A model generated the notes under the pieces. The model did not search any database and was not told where the DNA came from. It worked only from the letters and a program-made list of their open reading frames with translations. A DNA stretch of 15,940 nt, taken from positions 1 to 15,940 of the forward strand of contig JAPXLV010000062.1 in the NCBI GenBank assembly GCA_033809355.1, in the 5' to 3' direction. Position numbers and translations under genes: made by a program. Shown here in pieces: positions 7,365 to 13,816 of this stretch. The stretch is from T3Sed10-213 sp012519365 (GTDB taxonomy: Bacteria; Planctomycetota; Phycisphaerae; Sedimentisphaerales; Anaerohalosphaeraceae). Each line of letters begins with the position of its first letter. Position 1 is the stretch's first letter.

Positions 7365-8579
7365 ATGACTGCGAAGAAGCGACTTTTATTTTTTGATGTG
7401 ATTACGCATTATGGGGGTGCACAACGATGTACGTCTTTGCTGTGTGAGCGTTTGCTGTCGCGTTATGAGGTTAAGATATTGGACGCGTACGGGGTGTGTG
7501 AGCGGTATCTTGAGGCGGTCAAGTCGGGGGGGGTGCCGTATGCGGTAGTTTTGCCGTCGGCCCGGCATACGTATATTGGGCATAAGGGCAATCCGGCTCG
7601 GCGTCTGGTCAAGGCGGCCTGTCAGATTCCGGAGATGCGGCGGTTGTCGGCGGCGTTGGCCGAACAGGTTCGGGGATTTGGGCCGGATTTAATCTGGACG
7701 AACAGTCCGAAGGGGTTGTTTTTTCTGAAGCTGGCCGGGGCGAGGCGGATTTGTCCGGTGGTGTTTTATGCTCACGGATGGTATCGGCGGCAGCAGGTCT
7801 CGCCGCTGGGGCGGTGGCTGATCGGCCATACGACCGATGCGGTGTTTACGGTTTCGGCGGCGACGGCCGAGGCGATGAAGGTGTGGCTTGGCCGGCCTGA
7901 AATGCTTCACGTGGTGTATAATACGATCGATGCTGAGGGGATTTATGAGGCGGCCGACAGGGCGCTGGAGCCGATGCCGAAGGGGATTGAACGGGCGTTC
8001 AAGATTCTTGTGCCGGCGCATTTGCTGCCGACGAAGGGGCAGCATACGGCGATTGAGGCGGCGGCGGTGTTAAAACAAAAAGGGATTGATTTTGTGTTAT
8101 GGCTGGCGGGGGATACGGGGACACTGGACACAAAGAATCAATATTACGACACGCTCAACTCTCTTGTCAATCGCTATGGCCTGGAGGACCATGTGGCCTT
8201 TCTGGGGTATCGTTCGGATGTGGCGGCATTGATGAAGGCGGCGGATGTGGTGGTGCTTCCGACGCACAGTGAGGGGCTGCCGCGGGTGGTGCTGGAGTCG
8301 ATGCTACTCAAAACGCCGGTGGTTGCGACGCCGGCGGGAGGGACGACGGATTTAATAATCGACGGGCAGACGGGATTTTTGGTGCCGTTTGAGGATGGGG
8401 CGGCGCTGGCCGAGCGGATTGAGAGGCTGTATCGCGATAACGAGCTGGCCGGGAGAATGGCCGAGGCGGGATATCAGCGGGTGATGGAGCGATTTCATCC
8501 GGATGTTCAGATACCGCTGATCAGTCGAGCGATTGAAGAAGTTATCTCAGGGTTTCGCAAGAGGTGCGCATGCGAGTGA
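7365..8579 (+). CDS. GT4-type glycosyltransferase (GT-B fold), first of three
   Basis: Predicted 404 residues. The N-terminal Rossmann-like half begins RLLFFDVITHYGGAQRC, whose GGAQ loop (17-20) matches the GG-x-x motif of GT4 enzymes. The C-terminal half holds AHLLPTKGQHTAIEA (218-232), then LPTHSEGLPRVVLESM, with the paired acids E303 and E311 of the EX7E motif that contacts the nucleotide-sugar donor, then VATPAGGTTDLI. These features indicate a retaining transferase using an NDP-sugar; the sugar cannot be read from sequence. It is cytoplasmic or membrane-associated and acts on the lipid-linked acceptor. GAAAGAGG lies five bases before the ATG. The gene starts one base after the flippase stop. 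Confidence 0.88.
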   Translation: MTAKKRLLFFDVITHYGGAQRCTSLLCERLLSRYEVKILDAYGVCERYLEAVKSGGVPYAVVLPSARHTYIGHKGNPARRLVKAACQIPEMRRLSAALAEQVRGFGPDLIWTNSPKGLFFLKLAGARRICPVVFYAHGWYRRQQVSPLGRWLIGHTTDAVFTVSAATAEAMKVWLGRPEMLHVVYNTIDAEGIYEAADRALEPMPKGIERAFKILVPAHLLPTKGQHTAIEAAAVLKQKGIDFVLWLAGDTGTLDTKNQYYDTLNSLVNRYGLEDHVAFLGYRSDVAALMKAADVVVLPTHSEGLPRVVLESMLLKTPVVATPAGGTTDLIIDGQTGFLVPFEDGAALAERIERLYRDNELAGRMAEAGYQRVMERFHPDVQIPLISRAIEEVISGFRKRCACE

Positions 8580-9769
8580 TGATTGCCCTTGAAAATCGGT
8601 TTTATGAAGGGCCGAGCGGATTGATTTATTCGAACAATGTGTTCGATTACAGCGTTTGGCAGCGGTATCTTGAGGTGTTTGATGAGGTGGTGATATTTGC
8701 GCGGGTCGGTCGTGTGGATCGCGAACCGGAGAAGGCGGCCTCGAGCGGCCCTGGGGTTCGATTTTATCGGCTGCCGCTGTATGTGGGGCCGGCGGGATAT
8801 CTTCGGTGCCGCGGGCGTCTTTTGGCGTTGGCCGGTCAGGCGTGGCGTGAGGCGGATGCGTTTATCCTGCGTGTGCCGGGGACGATGAGTCGGCTGCTGT
8901 GGTTGGTGCTGCGTCAGCGGGGGATCCCGTATGGGGTGGAAGTGGTGGGCGACGGGGCCGAATCGATGGAGACGTGCGGGGCCCATCGCCTTGTCAAGCC
9001 GGTGCTGAAGAGGCTGGCATCGCGGACGCAGCGTTTGCAATGCCAGGGGGCGGCGGCGGCGGCGTATGTGTCGCAGGGGTATCTGCAGCAGCGATATCCG
9101 CCGGGGGGGTGGTCCACGTTTTATAGCAGTATCGACCTTCGGGATGAGGATATTATCCGTGATGAGCAGCTGGCGGAGAAGGTGCAGCGGGTGCGTGAGG
9201 CATTTGAGGGCAAGCGGCGGTTTGTGATTTGTCATGCGGGGACGATGGAGGCGCGGTACAAGGGTCAGGATGTGCTGATCAAGGCGGCGGCGTTGTGTCT
9301 GAAGGGGGGGATTGATCTTGAGGTGGTGTTGATGGGGGACGGGAAGTTTCGTGCGGTGTATGAGGGGCTGGCCGCGGAGCTTGGGATTGCCGACCGGGTG
9401 CGTTTTTTGGGGAATTTGCCGGCGGGTCAGGCGGTGCGGGATGAGTATGACAAAGCGGATTTGCTGGTGTTTCCTTCGCTGACGGAAGGGGTTCCAAAGG
9501 CGGTGATTGAGGCGATGGCGCGGGGGCTGCCGTGTGTGGCTTCGGATGTAGGGGGGATACCGGAATTGATTGAGAAGGACTTGTTGGCACGGCCGGGAGA
9601 TGCGGGGGACTTGGCGGCGCGGATGATGAAGGTGTTAAGCGATGAAAATGAAATTGCTCGTGTGGCAAGAGCAAATCTGGAAAAATCCAAAGAATATAAG
9701 CGTGATGTGTTAACCCTGAGACGAATTGAATTCTATGAACGCGTTCGAAGAATCTCCAAACAAGCCTAA
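8570..9769 (+). CDS. GT4-type glycosyltransferase, second of three
   Basis: Predicted 399 residues. I chose the ATG at 8570 because AAGAGG lies five bases upstream; the in-frame GTG at 8564 overlaps that site. The gene overlaps its upstream neighbour by 10 bases. The C-terminal donor domain shows CHAGTMEARYKGQDVLIKA (221-239), VVLMGDGKFR (252-261) and FPSLTEGVPKAVIEAM with E306 and E314 (EX7E), followed by CVASDVGGIPELI. The N-terminal half lacks the classic GG-x-x glycine loop but has EGPSGLIYSNN at a comparable position (13-23). A retaining NDP-sugar transferase acting in the same pathway as its neighbours is the natural reading. Donor and acceptor are unknown. Confidence 0.87.
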   Translation: MRVMIALENRFYEGPSGLIYSNNVFDYSVWQRYLEVFDEVVIFARVGRVDREPEKAASSGPGVRFYRLPLYVGPAGYLRCRGRLLALAGQAWREADAFILRVPGTMSRLLWLVLRQRGIPYGVEVVGDGAESMETCGAHRLVKPVLKRLASRTQRLQCQGAAAAAYVSQGYLQQRYPPGGWSTFYSSIDLRDEDIIRDEQLAEKVQRVREAFEGKRRFVICHAGTMEARYKGQDVLIKAAALCLKGGIDLEVVLMGDGKFRAVYEGLAAELGIADRVRFLGNLPAGQAVRDEYDKADLLVFPSLTEGVPKAVIEAMARGLPCVASDVGGIPELIEKDLLARPGDAGDLAARMMKVLSDENEIARVARANLEKSKEYKRDVLTLRRIEFYERVRRISKQA

Positions 9770-10922
9770 GGTTTGTATTGTGATAACGTCTGGGGTGTCG
9801 CTGGATGTGATGTATCCGGATTTTTATCCGTTGGTGTTGGGGCGTGGGTATGAGGTTGTAGGGATTTGTGCGTCGGATCGGTTTGTGGACAATGTGCGTC
9901 GTCAGGGGGTTCGTGTGATTGAGGTTCCGATGAGTCGGTTGTTTACGCCGTTTCGGGATGTGGTGTGTTTGTGGAAGTTATGGCGGATATTTCGGGCTGA
10001 GCGATTTGATGTGATTCATTACAGCACGCCCAAGGCGTCGGTTCTGGCGTCGGTGGCGGGTCGACTGGCGGGCCGGTCGCGGCTGCTGTATACCTGTCGG
10101 GGGTTGGCGTATATGAGCGTGGGGGGCGTCAAGCGGGCGATTGCCAAGGGGTGTGAGAAGATTTCGGCGCGGCTGGCGGATAAGGTCATTGCGATCAGTC
10201 CGTCGCTCAAAGCGTTGATGGTCGATGAGGGGATTCTGGAGGCCGAGCGGATAGAGGTGTTCGGAGCCGGCAGCAGCAAGGGGGTGAATCTGACGACGTT
10301 TCGGTGCGGGCCGGAGGTGCAGAGGCGCGGTCGGGCGATTCGGCGGCGGCTGGGTGTGGAGGATGGGGAAGTGGTGTTTGGGTACGCCGGCCGATTTACG
10401 GTGGAAAAGGGGCTGGTGGAGATGCTGGAGGCGTTTGAGAAGCTGGCGGCCGAGCGAGAAGATGTGCATCTGCTGCTGGTGGGCGAGCAGGATCAGCGGG
10501 TGCCTTTGCCGGCGTGGGTGCAGCGGGTGATTGCGGACAATCCGCGTGTGCATCGGCTGGGGCATACGGAGGATATGCCGGGGCATTTGGCGGCGATGGA
10601 TGTGTTTGTGCTGGCCAGTTATCGAGAGGGGTTCGGCAATGTGCTGATAGAGGCTTCGGCGATGGAGCGGCCGGTGATTGCCAGTTCGGTGGCGGGCTGT
10701 CGGGATGCGGTCCGGCCGGGGCGGACGGGGCTGATGGTTGAGCCGCGAAGCAGTGAATCGCTGCTGTCGGCGATGCGGACGCTGGCGGGGGATGCGATGC
10801 TGCGCGGGGAAATGGGCAAAAACGGGCGGGCGTGGGTGGAGGCGGAGTTTGACCGGGCGAAGATCTGGCAGCGGCTTTTGGATGTGTATCAGTCTCTTGT
10901 GGATGGGACGTGTCATGAGTAA
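9735..10922 (+). CDS. GT4-type glycosyltransferase, CapM-like subgroup, third of three
   Basis: Predicted 395 residues. The ATG at 9735 lies inside the preceding gene (35-base overlap), with only a weak GAGA upstream, so translation is probably coupled. A TTG at 9726 would add three residues. The core strand is PKVCIVITSGVSLD (11-24). The stretch IHYSTPKASVLASVAGRLAG (94-113), then YTCRGLAY (119-126) and GAGSSKGVNLTTF (177-189), closely follows the pattern of CapM-like GT4 enzymes of capsule loci (TPKAG, then Y-T-x-R/H-GL, then G-SS-x-GV-x-L-x-x-F). The donor-site EX7E pair is E298 and E306 in SYREGFGNVLIEAS. It is a capsule or exopolysaccharide glycosyltransferase. The CapM resemblance is from memory of family motifs, and the sugar is unknown. 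Confidence 0.87.
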   Translation: MNAFEESPNKPKVCIVITSGVSLDVMYPDFYPLVLGRGYEVVGICASDRFVDNVRRQGVRVIEVPMSRLFTPFRDVVCLWKLWRIFRAERFDVIHYSTPKASVLASVAGRLAGRSRLLYTCRGLAYMSVGGVKRAIAKGCEKISARLADKVIAISPSLKALMVDEGILEAERIEVFGAGSSKGVNLTTFRCGPEVQRRGRAIRRRLGVEDGEVVFGYAGRFTVEKGLVEMLEAFEKLAAEREDVHLLLVGEQDQRVPLPAWVQRVIADNPRVHRLGHTEDMPGHLAAMDVFVLASYREGFGNVLIEASAMERPVIASSVAGCRDAVRPGRTGLMVEPRSSESLLSAMRTLAGDAMLRGEMGKNGRAWVEAEFDRAKIWQRLLDVYQSLVDGTCHE

Positions 10923-11514
10923 GTGTGTGCTTGAGCCGCTCACAAAAGACTACTGTCGGCAGGTGGCTCAGCTGCATATTGAAGGGATTGCAACGGGGTT
11001 TATCAGTTCGCTGGGGCTGGAGTTTGTGACGGCGTTGTATGAGGCGATCGCCGAGGATGCGGACAGTTTTGGGTTTGTGGCGGTTGAAGACGGGCAGGTG
11101 GCGGGGTTTGCGGCGTTTTCGACAAGCTTATCGAGGCTGTATCGGCAGGTGATGCTGCGGAAGGGATTGCGGTGTGTGCGGGCGTTAAGCGCGCGGTTGT
11201 TTTCGCTGCAGACGGTCAAGAAGGTGTGGGAAAATCTGTTTTATCCTTCGGCGATGAAAAAGCGGGAGCTGCCGGATGCGGAATTGCTGTCGATCGTGGT
11301 GGCAGCGCAGGGACGCGGCAAGGGGTATGCACGGCGGCTTGTGGAGGCGGGGCTGGAGGAATTTCGAAGACGCGGGGTGAAGCGGGTCAAAGTGCTGGTG
11401 GCGGATTTCAATGTGCCGGCCAATCGGCTGTATCAAACAAGCGGATTTCGGCGGGTCTGTCAGATACGCAGTCATGGGGTTGTCAGCAATGTGTATGTGG
11501 CTGGGGAGGCGTGA
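10915..11514 (+). CDS. GNAT-family N-acetyltransferase
   Basis: Predicted 199 residues. The start is the ATG at 10915, overlapping the previous stop by 8 bases. Frames extending further upstream give an Arg/Trp/Cys-rich translation that is only the shadow of the glycosyltransferase. The N-terminal half has VAVEDGQVAGFAAFS (55-69), the usual beta2-beta3 hairpin. LLSIVVAAQGRGKGYARRLV (124-143) is motif A, with the Q/R-x-x-G-x-G acetyl-CoA pyrophosphate loop at 132-137. VADFNVPANRLYQTSGFRRV (162-181) is motif B. The insertion at 70-120, rich in Arg, Lys and aromatics, probably shapes the acceptor site. Placed as last gene of the glycosyltransferase run, it most likely acetylates an amino group on a sugar precursor or glycan (inference). 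A protein or small-molecule substrate is also possible. Confidence 0.85.
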   Translation: MSKCVLEPLTKDYCRQVAQLHIEGIATGFISSLGLEFVTALYEAIAEDADSFGFVAVEDGQVAGFAAFSTSLSRLYRQVMLRKGLRCVRALSARLFSLQTVKKVWENLFYPSAMKKRELPDAELLSIVVAAQGRGKGYARRLVEAGLEEFRRRGVKRVKVLVADFNVPANRLYQTSGFRRVCQIRSHGVVSNVYVAGEA

Positions 11515-11536
11515 GGGCGGCTGTGGGGGGGTAATT

Positions 11537-11561
11537 GATTCCTCGCTGCGCTCGGAATGAC
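11537..11561 (-). repeat. 25-base hairpin repeat, copy 1
   Basis: Read on the - strand it starts GTCATTCCGAGC, then GCA, then GCGAGGAATC. TTCC pairs with GGAA and GC with GC, with a GCA loop and a tandem G.A / A.G joint between the two stems. It is identical to the copies at 11759-11783 and 15745-15769. Confidence 0.85.
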
Positions 11562-11664
11562 AATAGGGCGGTCGGAATGACAAAGCGGCTGTCACCCCGA
11601 GGGGCCTATTTATTTAAGGAAAATTCCAATCCACCCTCAAGGTTAAAGGTCGAATTTTGGTGAA
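11552..11664 (+). repeat. Composite repeat block, left copy of a direct repeat
   Basis: Bases 11552-11610 are identical to 15781-15839. Bases 11611-11664 match 15887-15940 with two differences. The right copy carries an extra 47 bases between the two parts. The block contains the unit GTCACCCCGAGGGGCC, which looks like a hairpin unit that has lost its inner stem, followed by a T/A-rich tail TATTTATTTAAGG. Confidence 0.85.
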
Positions 11665-11670
11665 TGGATA

Positions 11671-11711
11671 GATTCCTCACCCCCTTGCTGCGCTCGGGGG
11701 TTCGGAATGAC
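11671..11711 (-). repeat. Enlarged nested copy of the hairpin repeat
   Basis: The ends match the 25-base repeat exactly for eight or more bases each side, but an extra stem sits inside. On the - strand the order is: TTCC stem, GA joint, ACCCCC stem, GA joint, GC stem, GCA loop, then GC, AA, GGGGGT, GA and GGAA. The inner joint is G.A with A.A. The total is 41 bases instead of 25. Confidence 0.75.
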
Positions 11712-11758
11712 GGGATGTGCACTGCGCTCGGGGTTGGGGTGGCGAGGTGGGTTTAATA

Positions 11759-11783
11759 GATTCCTCGCTGCGCTCGGAATGAC
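11759..11783 (-). repeat. 25-base hairpin repeat, copy 2
   Basis: Identical to copy 1, including the TTCC/GGAA stem, the GCA loop and the tandem G.A joint. It is followed on the + strand by AATAGGG, as is copy 1. Confidence 0.85.
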
Positions 11784-11853
11784 AATAGGGGTGGAGGTGG
11801 GATTTGGATAGCATTTTGTGTGTGGAAAGATCGATTATTAGCTAAGGAATGGT

Positions 11854-12939
11854 ATGGCAAGAGCAAAGCATAGGCCGTTTTTGTTTTTCTTTTTGGCGAT
11901 TGTGGCTGTCAGCGTGTTTGCGTTTGCGGTACAGTGGTTCAGGGGTCGGACGCCGCGTCTGGCTGTTGCGGGCAATGCGGGCATCGGGTCGCTGTTGACG
12001 GTGGACGACTCTCTGACGGCGGTGTATCAGGATGGTCGGACGTGTGTGTGGGCTTGGGATGCGCCGACGATAAAACAGGCGGATTTTACGGTGGGCAGCG
12101 GACGGGCCATTGCGCTGCAGGGCGATTTGCTGGCGGCGGTGGCGCGAATGGGCGAGCGGTACGTGCTGTCGGTTTATGAGGTCTGGACCGGTCGTCGGCT
12201 CAGCGATCTGACGGTTGGGTGGGGCGAGCAGGATGTGCATCTTCGCAATTGTCATGCGCGGACACGGCCGACGGTGATTCGCTGGGGACCGGAGCGGGAC
12301 GGGCAGGTTGTGTATGAGTTTGCATTGGCGGATCTGGATGCCGAGGTGCTTCGTCCGGCGGTGGTACGTCCGGTGGCGGCCGAGAGGCAGACGCTGCGGG
12401 ATTTTGCCGTTTCTGAGGCGGGGGTCTTGTATGCGGCCGGGGCGGAGGACGGGCAGGCCCGGCTGATGGCGGTGAATCTGGATACGGGCCGGACGCTGTG
12501 GGAGCAGGTGTGGGCCGATACGGAGGAATTGACGACCATTACGGTGTCGATTGACGACAGGACGGTTTGGGCCGGCGACCGGGCGGGTCATTTGCTGAAG
12601 GCGGACGCGAAGGACGGGCGACAGTTGGAGAAGGTCTGGCTGCTGCGGCCCGGCGAGAAGCGGCCGACGACCAACGATTATTCGGTGTTGAATTTGACGG
12701 CCAGTCCTGACGGGCGGTTTCTGGGCTGTACGATTGCGCCGGTGGCGTATGTGGTGGATGCCGACAGCGGGAAGGTCGTTCAGCGGTTCGGGGGGCATAA
12801 GGTGGTCTCGAAGGTTGTGTTCTCGCCGGACAGTCGTCGATTGGCGACGGCTGACCTTCGTGCTGACGGCGTGATTCTTATTCATACGCTTAAGCAGACG
12901 ACAGGATACCGCAATGAGCCTATGGAACAGGAACGCTAA
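11854..12939 (+). CDS. Membrane-anchored beta-propeller (WD40/quinoprotein-like) protein
   Basis: Predicted 361 residues. AAGGA lies five bases before the ATG at 11854; another ATG at 11849 is out of frame. Residues 8-28 form one membrane segment after a basic start (MARAKHRP), so the body probably faces the periplasm. The rest is repeated beta structure with propeller marks: GRTCVWAWDAPT (61-72), LSVYEVWTGRRL (105-116), LMAVNLDTGRTLWEQ (204-218), LTASPDGRFLGC (281-292), AYVVDADSGKVVQRFGGH (298-315) and VVFSPDSRRLATADL (321-335). The last two resemble WD40-like repeats; the DTGRTLW piece resembles PQQ-type quinoprotein repeats. No catalytic motif is visible. It precedes the phosphoglycosyl transferase by 62 bases on the same strand. 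It may be a scaffold or sensor for the glycan machinery (inference); the specific role is unknown. Confidence 0.7.
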   Translation: MARAKHRPFLFFFLAIVAVSVFAFAVQWFRGRTPRLAVAGNAGIGSLLTVDDSLTAVYQDGRTCVWAWDAPTIKQADFTVGSGRAIALQGDLLAAVARMGERYVLSVYEVWTGRRLSDLTVGWGEQDVHLRNCHARTRPTVIRWGPERDGQVVYEFALADLDAEVLRPAVVRPVAAERQTLRDFAVSEAGVLYAAGAEDGQARLMAVNLDTGRTLWEQVWADTEELTTITVSIDDRTVWAGDRAGHLLKADAKDGRQLEKVWLLRPGEKRPTTNDYSVLNLTASPDGRFLGCTIAPVAYVVDADSGKVVQRFGGHKVVSKVVFSPDSRRLATADLRADGVILIHTLKQTTGYRNEPMEQER

Positions 12940-13001
12940 ACATCCAAATGGCGCGGTGAAAAATAAAGCGGGTGATTCCGTTTTGAGGGCAGAGATCAGA
13001 G

Positions 13002-13682
13002 GTGCGGACAATTATTAAGCGGGTGTTTGATTTCACGGTGGCGCTGGCGGCGCTGATTGTGCTGTCGCCGGTACTGCTGGCTGTGGCGGTGCTGGTGCGG
13101 CTGAAGTTGGGATCGCCGGTGTTGTTTCGGCAGCCGCGTCCCGGGTTGGGGTGTCGGATTTTTACGATCTATAAGTTTCGCACGATGATTGCGCAGACGC
13201 ACGACGCGCAGGGGGCCCTTCTGCCGGATGAGGTGCGGCTGACCGGGTTTGGTCGATGGCTGCGAGCGACGAGTCTGGATGAGCTGCCGGAGTTGCTGAA
13301 TGTGCTGAAGGGGGATATGAGTCTGGTCGGGCCGCGGCCGCTGATGGTGAAGTATCTGGATCGCTATACGCCTGAGCAAAATCGCCGTCATGAGGTCAAA
13401 CCCGGTCTGACCGGCTGGGCGCAGATCCACGGGCGAAACAATTTGACGTGGGAGCAGAAGTTTGCCTATGATGTGTGGTATGTGGACCATCAGACGTTTT
13501 GGCTGGATGTGAAGATTTTGGCAATTACCGTCTGGCATGTGCTCGCCCGTAAAGACATCGCCAAGGACGGACATGCGACGGTGGATGAGTTTTGGGGGAC
13601 GGCCGGTCCGTCGTCGGCTGACGACAGCCACACGCCGGCCTCGAGAGGGGGGGCTGATCAGGAGAAGATGAATGGCCGATAA
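13002..13682 (+). CDS. Initiating phosphoglycosyl transferase (bacterial sugar transferase, PglC/WcaJ catalytic-domain type)
   Basis: Predicted 226 residues. It transfers a sugar 1-phosphate from an NDP-sugar to undecaprenyl phosphate, the first committed step of the pathway, at the cytoplasmic face. The GTG at 13002 is the first possible start: an in-frame TGA lies just upstream, and the N-terminus RTIIKRVFDF is the family's. Residues 10-32 are the re-entrant membrane helix, ending in LSPVLLAV. IYKFRTM (56-62), TSLDELPELLNVLKGDMSLVGPRPL (in the 90-114 region) and PGLTGWAQIHGRN (134-146) are family hallmarks. The Asp-Glu catalytic dyad is D93-E94. Size matches the small monotopic class without the polytopic N-terminal domain of WcaJ. 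A polar tail after about residue 188 is not part of the conserved fold. Donor sugar unknown. Confidence 0.92.
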   Translation: MRTIIKRVFDFTVALAALIVLSPVLLAVAVLVRLKLGSPVLFRQPRPGLGCRIFTIYKFRTMIAQTHDAQGALLPDEVRLTGFGRWLRATSLDELPELLNVLKGDMSLVGPRPLMVKYLDRYTPEQNRRHEVKPGLTGWAQIHGRNNLTWEQKFAYDVWYVDHQTFWLDVKILAITVWHVLARKDIAKDGHATVDEFWGTAGPSSADDSHTPASRGGADQEKMNGR

Positions 13683-13699
13683 GCGTTGAGGATTTTTTG

Positions 13700-13816
13700 A
13701 TGAACGATTTTTTTGAACACGGCGATACCCTTCGAAGGTGGGTCAGGGTCTTTGTGTATCCGGTGAGTCCTTCTTTGCCAAAGCCGTACGCGGATAGCCG
13801 GGAGCTGGACGTATGA
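13700..13816 (+). CDS. Possible 38-residue micro-ORF coupled to the decarboxylase gene
   Basis: Predicted 38 residues, beginning MNDFFEHGDT and ending ADSRELDV. GAGGA (13688-13692) lies seven bases before the ATG, a well-formed ribosome binding site. The stop TGA overlaps the next gene's ATG as ATGA (13813-13816), the classic arrangement for translational coupling. The peptide has no membrane segment or signal; its middle (RRWVRVFVYP) is basic and aromatic. I recognise no family. It may be a true small protein, a leader whose translation sets decarboxylase expression, or the remnant of a longer gene. Without it the gap between the transferase and the decarboxylase would be 130 bases, unusually long for this cassette. 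Confidence 0.5.
   Translation: MNDFFEHGDTLRRWVRVFVYPVSPSLPKPYADSRELDV

Larger units (their letters stand above)
11515..11853. repeat. 339-base gene-free stretch filled with interspersed hairpin repeats
   Basis: No credible gene is present. The stretch holds two full copies of a 25-base hairpin repeat, one enlarged nested copy, orphan half-copies (TCGGAATGAC at 11572-11581), a CCCC/GGGG unit at 11592-11610 and a 54-base arm (11611-11664) shared with the right edge of the window. Short frames reading CHSERSEES cross it on the - strand; these are repeat translations, not proteins. The stretch separates the glycosyltransferase run from the second cassette, so it may also end or attenuate transcription (inference). 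Confidence 0.85.

Noticed and set aside
10738..10914. Longer N-terminus for the first acetyltransferase
   Set aside because: The extra 59 residues are an Arg/Trp/Cys-rich frame shadow of the glycosyltransferase. The ATG at 10915 places the GNAT fold correctly.
9978..10943. - strand open frame (321 codons) opposite the third glycosyltransferase
   Set aside because: Arg/His/Pro/Gln-rich product with no domain, while the + strand carries clear GT4 motifs.
11185..11595. - strand frame starting MTAALSFRPPYCHSERSEES, also present at 15591-15824
   Set aside because: The recognisable part is a translation of the hairpin repeat. Such CHSERSEES peptides recur as spurious annotations wherever this repeat type occurs.
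11611..11664. The 54-base shared arm reads open on the - strand for 16 codons to a TAA, suggesting a gene tail
   Set aside because: A stop lies a few codons upstream in the left copy and there is no start. Of the two differences between copies one is silent and one is not, which is no coding signal.
11523..11751. G-quadruplex-forming sequence near 11725-11751 and the G-run at 11525-11531
   Set aside because: I count only three G-tracts of three or more within allowed loop lengths, so the four-tract rule is not met.
11537..11783. Possible CRISPR array
   Set aside because: The repeats are irregularly spaced, occur in both orientations, are internally palindromic, and there are no unique spacers of constant length or cas genes.
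11842..13011. Long - strand open frame (389 codons) opposite the anchored propeller gene
   Set aside because: Low-complexity Arg/His/Pro-rich translation with no motif; the + strand frame has a ribosome site, a membrane segment and propeller repeats.
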